Of a stretch of 64,000 bases of DNA, positions 1 to 9,860 are shown piece by piece. Source of the stretch: Rhodocyclaceae bacterium (GTDB taxonomy: Bacteria; Pseudomonadota; Gammaproteobacteria; Burkholderiales; Rhodocyclaceae); NCBI GenBank assembly GCA_016721505.1, contig JADKHX010000013.1:1-64000 (forward strand), read 5' to 3'. The notes under the pieces were generated by a model. It was not told the DNA's origin, did no database searches, and saw nothing but the letters and a program-made list of their open reading frames with translations. The position numbers and the translations under genes are program-made. Every line of letters begins with the position of its first letter. Position 1 is the first letter of the stretch.

Positions 1-39
1 ATCAGCGATGGCATCGTGCGCAAGGCACTGACAAGCTAA
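1..39 (+). CDS. 3' end of a plus-strand gene cut by the window edge
   Basis: Frame 1 is open from the first base to a TAA at 37-39 and encodes ISDGIVRKALTS. It ends 11 bp before the convergent HupE-like gene, which fits the tail of a real gene. Twelve codons are too few to identify a family, and the reading could be chance. Confidence 0.3.
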   Translation: MSDGIVRKALTS

Positions 40-50
40 AGCGACGCTGG

Positions 51-1079
51 CTAGCGCAGAAAGACGACGGCAACGCGTTGAATTGTCCAGAACGCGCCGA
101 GCGTGCCGAGCGTGTAGACGGGGATCATTTCGACCCAACGTGGCCAATGGATCTTGAGTAAATGAATCCCACGTTCGACGGCAATGAACAGCAAAACAAA
201 GCTCAATTGGCCGAGCTCGACGCCGAGATTGAACAACAGCAGTGCGGGTGCGATGTCGTCTTGTGGCACACCCAAAGTGGCGAGTCCGCTGGCAAATGCA
301 AACCCGTGCAGGAGCCCGAAGGTAAACGCCACCAGCCAAGGGTAACTTATGGTCAAACTGGAGTTATTTTCAACCCCGCCGCGCATCACTCGGATTGCTT
401 CCGGCGCCAAAAACAAGATCGACAGGGCAATCAGCGCTTCCAGCGGCGCCGTCGGCAGTTGAATGCTGCCAAGGGTAGCGATGGCCAGGGTGATGCTGTG
501 GGCGAGCGTAAAACTGGTGATGGTCTTGATCAGCATCCAGCGATTGCGTACGATCAACAACAAACCAAACACGAAAAGCAGATGATCGACACCGAGCGCA
601 ATGTGCTCAACACCCAGCGTGAGATAGGTCCAACGCCCGCGACTTTGTGCGACTTCGTTTAGCGTGACACTAGGATCAACCGGCTTGAGCAAATGCGTTT
701 CAACCCGCCCGTCACCGTGTTCGATCCGAATCAATACATCGGTGGCGAAGGCTTCCAGCCCTTCAATCGAGAGCATTTGTCCGGCCAGTCCCTTGGGGCA
801 GGAAAGCCGCATACGCCAGACCCAGGATTGCGGCAGGACTTCGCTTTGCGCGGCATTTGCGGCCTGACAACCGGCGGGGAATACAGGCGTGAGACGCAGC
901 GGATTACCGAGTGAAGTGGGTTGTTTCCAAAGTACATCGTACTGATGTGGAGTTGTTTCTATGAGTTGCAAAAACCCGGGCTGCAACTCGTGCGCCATTG
1001 CCACATAGGGGAGCAGGGCTAGCACGCACAATTGGCACAGGCCAACGACGGCACGACGAAAGTTCAAAAGGCGGTTCAC
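51..1079 (-). CDS. HupE/UreJ-family membrane protein
   Basis: This 342-residue protein has an N-terminal signal-like segment, an exported domain of about 120 residues, and a C-terminal membrane part with about six or seven hydrophobic helices. The His motif LGVEHIALGVDHLLF (near residue 155) and FGLLHGFAFASGL (near 252) are hallmarks of the larger HupE/UreJ_2 proteins. Relatives are linked to nickel or other metal handling, but this subfamily has no settled function. The start is a GTG whose GTGA overlaps the stop of the upstream ppiC-like gene, so translation is probably coupled. It is the last gene of a three-gene minus-strand run. The family call is firm and the substrate is unknown. Confidence 0.85.
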   Translation of the reverse strand: MNRLLNFRRAVVGLCQLCVLALLPYVAMAHELQPGFLQLIETTPHQYDVLWKQPTSLGNPLRLTPVFPAGCQAANAAQSEVLPQSWVWRMRLSCPKGLAGQMLSIEGLEAFATDVLIRIEHGDGRVETHLLKPVDPSVTLNEVAQSRGRWTYLTLGVEHIALGVDHLLFVFGLLLIVRNRWMLIKTITSFTLAHSITLAIATLGSIQLPTAPLEALIALSILFLAPEAIRVMRGGVENNSSLTISYPWLVAFTFGLLHGFAFASGLATLGVPQDDIAPALLLFNLGVELGQLSFVLLFIAVERGIHLLKIHWPRWVEMIPVYTLGTLGAFWTIQRVAVVFLR

Positions 1080-1939
1080 GGGGCAGTCGGCTGCGGGCGC
1101 TTAACGACGATCTGGTAGCCGGCGCGGAGCTGTTGATACTGTGCCTCCGTGCCAGCCTTGCGTTGGGCGTTGCGCCACTCTCGCTCGACCAAGGGACGTA
1201 CATCGGCCAAGGTGACTGGTCGCGCCGCTTCAACTTGATTCACTTTCACCAAATGCACCCCATAGCCGGAGCGCACCGGACCGCTCCATTCTCCTGGCTT
1301 GAGGTCGAGCAGGGCGCTTGCAAAATCGGCGCCGAAAATGGTGGCGACTTCGCGTTCACCGCTTAGCGCGTAGTCGGGTTTGAGCACAAAGAGTTGGTCG
1401 CCGAGTTTTTGCCAGTTGGTGCTGGTGACACGCCGTTGCGCTTGTTCCAGCAATGCCTTCAGATCAGCATCAATTCGCGCGCCGCGCTTGGTCGGATCAA
1501 GGAAAATCTGCGAGAACGCCACCCGCGATTCGCCACGGAAATCATCGGCATGTTTTGTCAGATAGTCCTGCAACTGCGCATCAGTTGCTTGCGCTGAAGC
1601 CGCAGCTTCTTCTGTAATAATTTCCAATTTCTGCCGCAATCGGCGACGGATTACGGTGTCGTCCCGATCCAGCCCAAGGCGTTGCGCTTCGTGGGTCAGG
1701 ATTTCATCGCGAATGTGTTCCTCGATGAGACCATCGAGTTCAGGTGAAGTCGGCGGACGCTGCCAGGTTCGCCGAAAATTCTCGGCCAACATTCGCACAC
1801 GTCCTTCATTGACAACGATGTTTCCTTGCGAAGGAAACCACTGGTCCCAAAATGAATTCACGACAAACAACAATGCGCCGAGAACTAGGAAGTGAACTAA
1901 AGGCTCGCGCCACCATGCTGTGACAGATGGTTGATTCAA
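1076..1939 (-). CDS. Membrane-anchored PpiC-type peptidyl-prolyl isomerase
   Basis: This 287-residue protein has an N-terminal hydrophobic anchor (about residues 10-28, HFLVLGALLFVVNSFW), a SurA/PrsA-like helical region and a parvulin domain in the C-terminal half (GEWSGPVRSGYGVHLVKV near 218). Such proteins assist folding of exported proteins in the periplasm. The start is a TTG at 1939, supported by a Shine-Dalgarno AAGGAG nine bases upstream (1949-1954). Residues about 168-177 (RRVTSTNWQK) are encoded by a copy of the dispersed 28-bp repeat and sit in a linker just before the parvulin core. It overlaps the HupE-like gene and follows the unknown exported gene by 6 bp, indicating one operon. 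Confidence 0.85.
   Translation of the reverse strand: MNQPSVTAWWREPLVHFLVLGALLFVVNSFWDQWFPSQGNIVVNEGRVRMLAENFRRTWQRPPTSPELDGLIEEHIRDEILTHEAQRLGLDRDDTVIRRRLRQKLEIITEEAAASAQATDAQLQDYLTKHADDFRGESRVAFSQIFLDPTKRGARIDADLKALLEQAQRRVTSTNWQKLGDQLFVLKPDYALSGEREVATIFGADFASALLDLKPGEWSGPVRSGYGVHLVKVNQVEAARPVTLADVRPLVEREWRNAQRKAGTEAQYQQLRAGYQIVVKRPQPTAP
1411..1437 (+). repeat. Short dispersed repeat, copy inside the ppiC-like gene
   Basis: This is an exact match to the short-form consensus (GCCAGTTGGTGCTGGTGACA followed by CGCCGTT). It lies antisense to the host gene and is read as RRVTSTNW without stops or frameshift. Confidence 0.8.
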
Positions 1940-1945
1940 AACACG

Positions 1946-2623
1946 CTACTCCTTGGTAAATAAAATGGCTGCGGTTGGTGCCAATGTCAGCAACCAATCG
2001 CGGACTGCTGCACTCGAACTATCGTCGCCATAAACGCGAACAAGATTGCGCCGCAAGGCGACTTCGGGGCTAAGCGAGCCAACGACTAGCGCATTCATTA
2101 CAACTGCTTCCGTGATCAGTACAACATCGTTTGATTCAGGCCCGGCAGCGTGGTTTTGCGTGGCTACTCCTTGCGTGCTGGGTACAAAACGTGTCCACAG
2201 CATTTTGTCTGAGTACACCATTGAGAATGGTGGTTTGCGACTCAAGTCAGCCGATGTGGCGAGCCGCAATCGCACTTGTTCGATCACTCGCAAAGCGTCC
2301 ATCAAGGCAATCGTTTGGGCGTGGTTTGGCGCTCTGTTATTCGTTGAAACATCCGGCGCAATCGGTGTCGCAAATGCCGGCGTCATGGCGACAGACGTAC
2401 TAGCGGCGGGCGAGGGCGGATCCTTCGGCAAGACGCCATCCACCTGTGCTTGCCAAATCGCCGTGCGCAGATGCAATGAATCAGGGAAGGCAAGATTCAG
2501 CGCACCTATCGCGATCGATTGTGGGTCTTCGTAACCACAGGCCAAGCCAGGCGCTACCGGCATGCACAGCAATGCGGTTGTCGCGAGACCGGCGAGCGAA
2601 TAGCGTGACACCAAGCAGCGCAT
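1946..2623 (-). CDS. Unknown exported protein of the HupE/PpiC operon
   Basis: I do not recognise this 225-residue protein. From the ATG at 2623 it begins with a plausible signal peptide (LAGLATTALLCMPVAPGLA, cut before CGYEDPQS), followed by a mostly helical region and a low-complexity Pro/Ala/Thr linker around residues 80-100. An upstream in-frame TTG at 2653 would put charged residues before the signal and is less likely. It is the first gene of the run unknown-ppiC-hupE, separated from ppiC by 6 bp, so it probably works with them at the cell envelope. No catalytic motif is apparent. Confidence 0.65.
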   Translation of the reverse strand: MRCLVSRYSLAGLATTALLCMPVAPGLACGYEDPQSIAIGALNLAFPDSLHLRTAIWQAQVDGVLPKDPPSPAASTSVAMTPAFATPIAPDVSTNNRAPNHAQTIALMDALRVIEQVRLRLATSADLSRKPPFSMVYSDKMLWTRFVPSTQGVATQNHAAGPESNDVVLITEAVVMNALVVGSLSPEVALRRNLVRVYGDDSSSAAVRDWLLTLAPTAAILFTKE

Positions 2624-2735
2624 CACGCGCTTGACGAGCGCCGCTGCGGCCAAAGACCAAGCATGGGTAGGTGCGCGATGCTGTCAGTTTTCATATTGCT
2701 CCGCCGAGAAACGAATTCGCCGAGCCAATCTCAGG

Positions 2736-4349
2736 CTAGGCTTTCTTGGCAGTTTTCGCGGCCGGTTTTTTTGCCGCAGCGGGTTTCGCCGCCACTACTT
2801 TGGCAGGCGCTTTTTTCGCCACCGGCTTCTTGACGGTAGCTGCTTTCGGTGCCGGCTTTTTCGCCACGGCTGCCTTGGTCACCACCGCCGCGGGCTTCTT
2901 CACTACGGCAGCAGCGGCTGGATCCGGCAGTGCGTCGGCAGCGGCCAATAGCTCCTCCCACGCCTCCTTCAGGCACTGCGTGAAGAAGGCGGGATCGGGC
3001 AGCATGTTGCGGCAGGAAACGACCGATACCCACATCACACCGTTGTAGCTGACGCCAGTCACGTTCAAACCAAGACCGTCCATTGGAATGCTGACCGGAT
3101 AAAAACACATGGCTTTGGCGCCGGCGACGTAGAGCGGTTTGTCGGAGCCACGGACGTTTGAGACTGTCATGTTGAGGGTCGGAATCAGTCCCTTGGTGAC
3201 GACTAATCTGCCCAGAGCTGACGGCAATGCGCTGAGCAATTTTTCGAGCAGATCGGCGCCCAATTTTTCGGCCATCTGTTTGCCGATTTGCGACTCGTGG
3301 TGTGCCACCTTGAGCCGCTCAAGCGGGTCGGCGATATCCGAGCGCACCCGCACGGTGGCAGCCCCGACCGCGTTGCCGCCAGCGGAAGCGTCACTGCGTA
3401 GCGACATCGGCATCAGCGCGGTCAACGACTGCGATGGGAGCTCGTGTTTGCTCATCAAATATTTGCGCACACCGCCGCCGGAAACGGCCAGAAAAATATC
3501 GTTCAGTGATGCGCCGGGAACCTTGGTGCGAATCCGCTTGATGCGCGAGAGCGGCATGCCGAAGCCATCGACCACGCGGTTCGGCGATACCACGGTGTTG
3601 AAGCGCGTATGCGGTGCTTTGCCGAGCGCCGGTTTGTCCTCTTCACTCACCGGGTGCGACTCTCCACTCATTTTTTGCGTCAACTGCGTGCGTCCGAATT
3701 CAGCGATTTTGCCCGCCACCTGCGCCGACAGTTTGCTCAATTCAAGCGCACGACCAACACCATTGGCAACCGCGCGTGCGGCGTACTCAATTGTTGAAGG
3801 GTCACGGTCAACATAAATGGCATGCTTTTCATCTGCGGCAACAGCACCGTCTGGTGAGTTTGAATGCAGTTGGAGCGCAAGGTGTGCGCCAGCCATCCCA
3901 TCTATTGCAGCATGATGAAATTTGGAAAACAAGGCGAAGGATCCAGGCGGCAACTTCGGAATATTGTCGAGACCTTCAATCACATACACCTCCCACATCG
4001 GGCGGGTACGATCCAGCGGGCGCGAATGCAGGCGGGCGACTTGAATCATCAACTGACGCCAATCTCCTGGCGCGGGCAGGGCGATATGGCGAATGTGAAA
4101 CTCCATATCCACATCCGCTTGCTCGACCCAATAAGGCCGGTCAATTCCGAACGGTACCTCTGCCAAGCGGCTACGGAAAATCGGGCTGAGGTGCATGCGA
4201 TCTTCGAAGTGCTTGAGGATGTCTTTGTAGCGAACCTTGCCGCCGGGCGCTGTACTGACGTCGTAGATGCACAAACTGGCGACATGGTTGTAGACATTTT
4301 TCCGTTCGGAAACCAGAAACGAGTTGTCGGTTCCGCTAAGTTGTTTCAT
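2736..4349 (-). CDS. Wax ester synthase/diacylglycerol acyltransferase (WS/DGAT) with H1-like tail
   Basis: This 537-residue enzyme is predicted to make wax esters or triacylglycerol from acyl-CoA. The active-site motif HHxxxDG is present as HHAAIDG (residues 145-151), preceded by PLDRTRPMWE (111-120) and followed by the conserved SNVRGS motif near 395. The family usually ends near residue 460-475. Here about 65 further residues follow, built almost only of Lys, Ala, Pro and Val (KKPAA, AKKPAPKAA, VKKPVAKKA), resembling bacterial histone-H1-like tails. The tail is in frame and may bind nucleic acid or the anionic surface of lipid droplets; that is inference. The gene is alone, with about 80 to 165 bp on either side. 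Confidence 0.9.
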   Translation of the reverse strand: MKQLSGTDNSFLVSERKNVYNHVASLCIYDVSTAPGGKVRYKDILKHFEDRMHLSPIFRSRLAEVPFGIDRPYWVEQADVDMEFHIRHIALPAPGDWRQLMIQVARLHSRPLDRTRPMWEVYVIEGLDNIPKLPPGSFALFSKFHHAAIDGMAGAHLALQLHSNSPDGAVAADEKHAIYVDRDPSTIEYAARAVANGVGRALELSKLSAQVAGKIAEFGRTQLTQKMSGESHPVSEEDKPALGKAPHTRFNTVVSPNRVVDGFGMPLSRIKRIRTKVPGASLNDIFLAVSGGGVRKYLMSKHELPSQSLTALMPMSLRSDASAGGNAVGAATVRVRSDIADPLERLKVAHHESQIGKQMAEKLGADLLEKLLSALPSALGRLVVTKGLIPTLNMTVSNVRGSDKPLYVAGAKAMCFYPVSIPMDGLGLNVTGVSYNGVMWVSVVSCRNMLPDPAFFTQCLKEAWEELLAAADALPDPAAAAVVKKPAAVVTKAAVAKKPAPKAATVKKPVAKKAPAKVVAAKPAAAKKPAAKTAKKA

Positions 4350-4515
4350 TTGATCGATCCTTCTGCATGAGTGTGAATTTGTAGCGAGTGTATAGCGACT
4401 CGCGATGTTTGTCGCTCTGACTTGGCGGATTGTTCCGGCTAAGCCATGCTGAAAAATATCACGAGACCTTAGCTAGCCGATGGCGCGCAGGTCATGCCAT
4501 CACCGTGATCGAGCG

Positions 4516-6345
4516 TCAGTGAGGCGCGTACCAAATTGGAGAACTCCAGGCACGTTCTTGAATGGTCGCTACGACAGTCGTCAATGGTGCCATCTTTTGC
4601 CTGACGGCGTCATAGGTATTCCAACGTGGTGTTGGAATTTCAAGCACGCGGGCGTAGTAGAAGGCGCGTTCGTTTTTCTTGAATGCCGGATCGGTCCAGG
4701 CGGCGGCTAGCTGTACTGCGCCGATCTTGTCGGTGTAGGTGGCGGTATTCAAATCGACGGTATTGCCGACTGCCGGCAGATTTCCTTTGCTATCGAGTTT
4801 GCGCTCACCCGACCAAGCCACGTTATAGATTTTCTCTTGCTGCTTGCCGGTGGCGTCGAGCCAACCCTTGACGATTTGCACGCGATCGAGATTGCCGCTC
4901 TTGGGATCTTTGGCCGCCATGACAAGGAAAGTCGGCGACTTGCCCGCGCCGGGTTTGAGATCGCTACCCATCGCCACACCCTTGGCATAGGCAGTCTTGA
5001 CGAAGTCGGCTCGTTTAATGTCGCCCTTTGCATAGTCGAAACTACCAAAAAATCGCACTTTTATCATCGGTCCGGAAGTGCCGAAAGTTTCTTTGCGCAT
5101 CATCGCGTCGAAGATCGCTTCGCGCGTATTTTCGGGTGCCCAAACACCGGCTAAGCCGCCTGAGCTGAATTCCTGCACCTGTTGGATTTGTTTCGCCGGT
5201 TGTCCGGGAAAGCCAGTCAAACGGCTGCGGGCATCATTCTCAAATCCAAATTTCCCCGTATAGTTGAATTCTTCAACGGTTCCTGCAGCATTGTGAGTGT
5301 CTGAGTCGCCAATGAAACCATACTTAAACGGGTTGCCGGCACCGCCAGCCGCTTGACTCATGCCGTCGAGCAACGCCTGCCGGGCAAAACTCCCCTTGCG
5401 CTGAGTCGGGCGTTCGGCATCGGCAGATAAGGTGTAATCCCACTGCTCAAAGTTGGCGAATTCGTCGGTCGGTGAAAGCACCGGATGGGTTTCCGATGTG
5501 CCTTTGATTTGAGTAATCTCGTACAAAGGTTCATTCGCAGCCCGCTTTTTATTGTAGGCAGCATCGATCGGTGAGCCATCGAATTTGGTCAATTCAAACA
5601 TGCGGCCATCGCTGGCATTGGCGTTGTGAGGGATAGCGAGCAAGGTGGCGCCAGTGCTGCGCAAATCGTCCATCCATTTCCATAGGGTTTCCGGGTCATC
5701 CGAATCAAGCGCTGAGAGCACCAAATCGGGCAGGTGCTTGGTGTCGCGAAAAACTACCACGCGATGCAAGTTGCGTTTTTTGGGATTCGACGTCCATTCA
5801 AATCCTGCAAAGGTGGTGAATTTTCCGGGGACATAATTGGCATCCGCCGCCTTCACTATTTCGGCCCAGACAGCGCGACCGAGCACAGGATTGGTAAGTT
5901 GCGGGTCGCGTTTGCCAGCACTCATGTCGCGCAGGATGTTGGTGAATGTCGCCATCCGGGTGGCAGGATCCGGTGAGGTAACGCCTTTGGCAAGTTCGTT
6001 CTTGCTTAGCGGGCTGTCCGGGTTCGCCATCTGGTTGAAGACGCCCATGAACTCAGCGTGCTCTGACACCATGTAGAAGTCGAGTGGAGTCTTTATTTGA
6101 ATATCGGGACCGCCACTGCCAGTGATTGGTTTTCCTTGAGCCCACGCATAAGCATCAAGTGGTGTGGTTTTTGAGCCGTTAGTGAATCCGTCGAACGACC
6201 AACTGGTGTGGACGTGAACCGCACCGAAGTAGACATTGTTTTCAGGGTTGGGTGGCGCTGCGCTGACTGCGCCTGAAAAAGCCACGACGGTTGCAAGCGC
6301 CAAGAAATTCGGTCTTGCGTTGGCTGCTAATCTTAGTTCACTCAT
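4516..6345 (-). CDS. DUF3604 protein, predicted PHP-like metal-dependent hydrolase (copy A)
   Basis: This 609-residue exported protein starts at the ATG at 6345, which gives a clean signal peptide (FLALATVVAFSGAVSAA). Longer starts reach into a dispersed repeat. DUF3604 proteins have no proven function. The conserved motifs look like the metal site of PHP-type phosphoesterases: HVHTSW, SEHAEF, IPHNANASDGRMF and GDSDTHN. A C-terminal beta-rich region begins near residue 450. It is a tandem paralogue of the next upstream gene, with an alignable sequence along its whole length. It probably acts in the periplasm, possibly on an oxidised or hydrocarbon-derived substrate, but the substrate cannot be read from the sequence. 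Confidence 0.85.
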   Translation of the reverse strand: MSELRLAANARPNFLALATVVAFSGAVSAAPPNPENNVYFGAVHVHTSWSFDGFTNGSKTTPLDAYAWAQGKPITGSGGPDIQIKTPLDFYMVSEHAEFMGVFNQMANPDSPLSKNELAKGVTSPDPATRMATFTNILRDMSAGKRDPQLTNPVLGRAVWAEIVKAADANYVPGKFTTFAGFEWTSNPKKRNLHRVVVFRDTKHLPDLVLSALDSDDPETLWKWMDDLRSTGATLLAIPHNANASDGRMFELTKFDGSPIDAAYNKKRAANEPLYEITQIKGTSETHPVLSPTDEFANFEQWDYTLSADAERPTQRKGSFARQALLDGMSQAAGGAGNPFKYGFIGDSDTHNAAGTVEEFNYTGKFGFENDARSRLTGFPGQPAKQIQQVQEFSSGGLAGVWAPENTREAIFDAMMRKETFGTSGPMIKVRFFGSFDYAKGDIKRADFVKTAYAKGVAMGSDLKPGAGKSPTFLVMAAKDPKSGNLDRVQIVKGWLDATGKQQEKIYNVAWSGERKLDSKGNLPAVGNTVDLNTATYTDKIGAVQLAAAWTDPAFKKNERAFYYARVLEIPTPRWNTYDAVRQKMAPLTTVVATIQERAWSSPIWYAPH

Positions 6346-6389
6346 GTTTTCGTCTTCCGATTGCTGAGCCTTCATCCGCATCGCGAGTT

Positions 6390-6417
6390 CGCCAGTTGGT
6401 GCTGGCCACACGCCGTC
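6390..6417 (+). repeat. Short dispersed repeat between the two DUF3604 genes
   Basis: A near-consensus copy with GGCCACAC in place of GGTGACAC. It is intergenic, upstream of DUF3604 copy A and 12 bp past the stop of copy B. Confidence 0.75.
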
Positions 6418-6429
6418 AAAATCTGGCTA

Positions 6430-8290
6430 TTACGGGTTGTACCAAATCGGTGAGGTGTAAGCGCGTTCGGTCACTATCATCGGGACTTCCGCCGACATGG
6501 TGACGCCATAGCGCTTGGCGTCGTACGCAGTCCAGCGTGGGGTCGGAATTTCGATCACACGGACGTAGTAGAACGCCTTTAAAGCAGGGTCGAAGCTGGG
6601 GTCGCGCCAGACGGCGTCGAGTGCGGGTGCACCAATGCTATTGCTCCACGTCGCTTCTTTGACATTCACCGTATTGCCAACCGATGGCAGCTTGCCATCC
6701 TTGCCGGCCTTGCGTTTTCCAGACCAGGCAACGTCATAGACTTTTTCCTGTACTGTGCCTTTGGCATCGAGCCAACCTTTGATGACCTGCACACGATCCA
6801 GGTTGCCGCCCAACAGGATCTTTCGCCGCTTGTATCATCAGCGTTGGCGTCTTGCCTTTTATCGCAGCTTTCAGTTCGCCACCCATGGGTACACCCTTGG
6901 CGTAACCAAAGTCGGCGAAGTCGGCGCGGTGAACGTCGTTCGCGGCAAAATCAAACCCGCCAAAAACCCGTACCGCAATGCGCGAACCGGTGGTGCCATA
7001 AACTTCCTTGGCTTTGAGTGCGTCCCAGATAGCGCCGCGAGTATTGTCTTGTGCCCAAACCGCAGCGTAGCCCGAGGCTTGATACTGCCAGCCCAACGAG
7101 AGATTTTTGCTTTCGTTCCAGCGGCTGGCTTTGGGTTCGACTTGGGCGTGCTTCGAGAAGAAATTGTTCTCGGCCGGTGTGGTCAATCCAGTGTGGCTGT
7201 CGGTTGATGCAATCAAGCCATATTTGAACGGGTTGGCACCAAGTTTGGATTCCATCAGCAAGCCATTTTTCAGGGCTTGCCGTGCGTGCTCGTACTGGAG
7301 CTGTTCGGGTTTCTTCGCGACGCCATTTAAGTTCGCTCTGTCCCAGCGTTCAAAGTTGGCAAATTCATCATTCGGCGAGAGTGCTGAGTGTGTCTCGGAA
7401 TCGCCCTTGATTTGCGACGCTTCATACAGCGGCTCCCACCTCGCGCGAGCTTCAGCATAGGCGCGAGTCATCGGGTTGCCCAACAAATCGGTGAGTGCAA
7501 ACATGCGGCCATTGGAAAGGTTGCCGTTATGCGGAATCGCCAAGACTTTGCCGCCGGTCTTTTCCTCCCACGCTTGCATCCATTTCCACAAATCCTCAGG
7601 GTTCTCGCTGTCAAAGGTGGTGTAGGGCACCATTGCATCGGCTTTGTCTTTGCCGTCGCGGAAAATTACGTTGCGGTGCAAATTGTCACCACCACCGTAG
7701 TTGCTGGTCCACTCATAACCAATCAAGGTAGTGAAGCGCCCAGGCTCGTTGTACTTTTCTTGAATCGCGGTGTTTTTCTGCCAGACCGCCAAGCCCATTT
7801 CCTTGTTTTTGACATAGTCCGGCAATCGGTTGTTCGATTGCGCATCGATCATCTCCATTGCCGCCGCCATGCCTTGTTTGCCGCCAGCTTTCATCATCTC
7901 GGCCCAACGCTTGCCGGTTGGATCGTTCATGACGATAGGGTTTCCGGCGCGCATTTCTTGTATTAAGCCCATGCCGTCCGAATGGTCGGCGACGACGATG
8001 AAATCAAGCGGTCGATCTAATCGCGCCGCTTGGCCGCTAGAAGAAACAACTTCCTCGCCACGGGCAAAACGCACCGCATCCTCAGGGCTGAGTTTGGCTC
8101 CAAATGCGCCGGCATCGCCGGACCAACCGGAGTGTTGATGAGTGTCTCCCCAGAGCAATTTCTTTGGCGCACCTTTGCCAATATTCGCAGCGACATTTGG
8201 CGAATACGCATCGGTAGCGGCGCTGGCCTGGTTTTGGGTTGTGATTGCAGCGATTGCGGCAATGGCCAAACTCAGAAGTTTGAGTTTCAT
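6430..8290 (-). pseudogene. DUF3604 protein (copy B), frameshifted
   Basis: This is a tandem paralogue of the neighbouring DUF3604 gene. It has a signal peptide (residues 1-24) and the same PHP-like motifs (DTHQHSGW, ADHSDGMG, IPHNGNLSNGRMF, ASTDSHTG). The frame breaks at a GGG run (plus-strand CCC at 6809-6811): the N-terminal 518-codon frame reads ...AAKDPVG, while the C-terminal 120 codons continue in another frame as GGNLDRVQVIKGW. Removing one G restores AAKDPVGGNLDRV, matching AAKDPKSGNLDRV in copy A, and gives a 619-residue protein. No other damage is visible, so this may be a sequencing indel rather than a dead gene. Confidence 0.8.
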
Positions 8291-8403
8291 TGGTGGCTCC
8301 TCGATTAAGTGACGCCTTGACGGGGCGTTCTGAGTGAACTCTAACAGCGACCGCGAAAGCTGAGAAAACTTTCTGCGCCAGTCTTGGTGCTGCCAAGCAA
8401 TGA

Positions 8404-9666
8404 CTAGTGCCGGGAATCGTCCAAAAGTGCAACGTCATCATGCTCGCGTTGATTGGCGAGGTGACGTTGATAGATCAAATACATCGTCCCGGCGACGAAC
8501 AGGCCAAACATCGAGATGATCCAGTAGATCGAAAGTTGCCACATGACCAGCATTGAATACACCGTGGTCATCACCAAAATCGAGAGATTCTCGTTAAAGT
8601 TTTGCACTGCGATTGAATGCCCCGCACCCATCAAAATATGGCCACGGTGTTGCAACAACGCATTCATCGGAACCACGAAAAATCCCGAAGCCAGCCCGAC
8701 CACCAGTAACACGATAGTCGCTTGCCACATTTGACTTACGCCCATCATCAACATCACACCGATGCCCATCACAATGCCGAGCGGGATCACTCGCACGGCC
8801 TTGCGCAAGGTGATGAATTTGGCGGCCAAAACAGCGCCCACCGCAACGCCAATCGCCACAACTCCTTGCAGTAAGCTGGCCTTTGAAAGCTCATAACCGA
8901 GCGCAGCTCTTGCCCAATCTAGGACGATGAATTGCAGGGTTGCGCCAGCGCCCCAGAACAGCGTGGTGACGGCCAACGAGATTTGCCCAAGCTTGTCACG
9001 CCAGAGCAATTTGACGCAATGCGCAAACTCAAGCGTCAAATAAATTGGGCTGCGCTTTAGTGGTTTGTGATCAACGCCGGTGTCGGGCACATAGAGATTA
9101 AAAAGTGCGGCGATGATGTAAAGCGCTCCAACCACTAATAGCGCCATTTCGGCAACTGTATCGACACCGGTGTCGATCAACGGAAAATCAAATGCCAACA
9201 TCTGGCTGGCAATGTCGCGATTGATCAGCGCGCCACCCAATACCACGCCAAGAATAATCGCACCAACTGTCAGTCCTTCGATCCAGCCATTGGCAACCAC
9301 CAGCAAGCGCGGCGGCAGGTACTCGGTCAGGATTCCATATTTGGCGGGCGAGTAGGCCGCGGCACCAAGCCCGACGACGGCATAAGCAATCAATGGATGC
9401 ACATCAAAGAACATCAGGGTACAGCCGAATATTTTGATGCTATTGCTGATGAACATCACTCGCCATTTCGGCATTGAGTCGGCGAATGCGCCAACAAAGG
9501 CGGCAAGCGCCACATAAGAAACAGTGAAGAAGGTTTTCAGCAACGGCGCGTACTCAGGCGGCGCCTTCATGTCCACCAAAATTGCAATCGCTGCAATCAG
9601 GAGGGCGTTGTCGGCAAGCGCTGAAAAAAATTGCGCCGCCATGATGATGTAAAAGCCTTTGGTCAT
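8404..9666 (-). CDS. lplT: Lysophospholipid transporter LplT
   Basis: This 420-residue major facilitator protein with about 12 hydrophobic helices opens with the family signature KGFYIIMAAQFFSALADNA. LplT carries lysophospholipids across the inner membrane to the cytoplasmic face for reacylation. Unlike in enterobacteria, no aas (acyltransferase) gene follows; the neighbour is the divergent alr gene, an arrangement common in betaproteobacteria. The last residues (REHDDVALLDDSRH) are a short charged tail. About 110 bp separate it from the DUF3604 gene downstream, in the same orientation. Confidence 0.9.
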   Translation of the reverse strand: MTKGFYIIMAAQFFSALADNALLIAAIAILVDMKAPPEYAPLLKTFFTVSYVALAAFVGAFADSMPKWRVMFISNSIKIFGCTLMFFDVHPLIAYAVVGLGAAAYSPAKYGILTEYLPPRLLVVANGWIEGLTVGAIILGVVLGGALINRDIASQMLAFDFPLIDTGVDTVAEMALLVVGALYIIAALFNLYVPDTGVDHKPLKRSPIYLTLEFAHCVKLLWRDKLGQISLAVTTLFWGAGATLQFIVLDWARAALGYELSKASLLQGVVAIGVAVGAVLAAKFITLRKAVRVIPLGIVMGIGVMLMMGVSQMWQATIVLLVVGLASGFFVVPMNALLQHRGHILMGAGHSIAVQNFNENLSILVMTTVYSMLVMWQLSIYWIISMFGLFVAGTMYLIYQRHLANQREHDDVALLDDSRH

Positions 9667-9860
9667 CGTGGAGAGAAGTCAAACAGGTGAGGGTTTATAG
9701 CACGAAAGGATTTTTTTTCGCCGCGCTTGATGCGAGATTTCGTGTTCGCTATAGCAATTAGAACGGACTTACGCGGCGTACCCGTAGAACTATCCTCAGT
9801 GCCACATTTATGTTTGAATGTCTGCTCCAAGTATTTTTGGATGTAGCCAAAAAAAACATC

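Noticed and set aside
8372..8395. GCGCCAGTCTTGGTGCTGCC, similar to the dispersed repeat
   Set aside because: The core is interrupted and the flanks do not match either form; likely chance.
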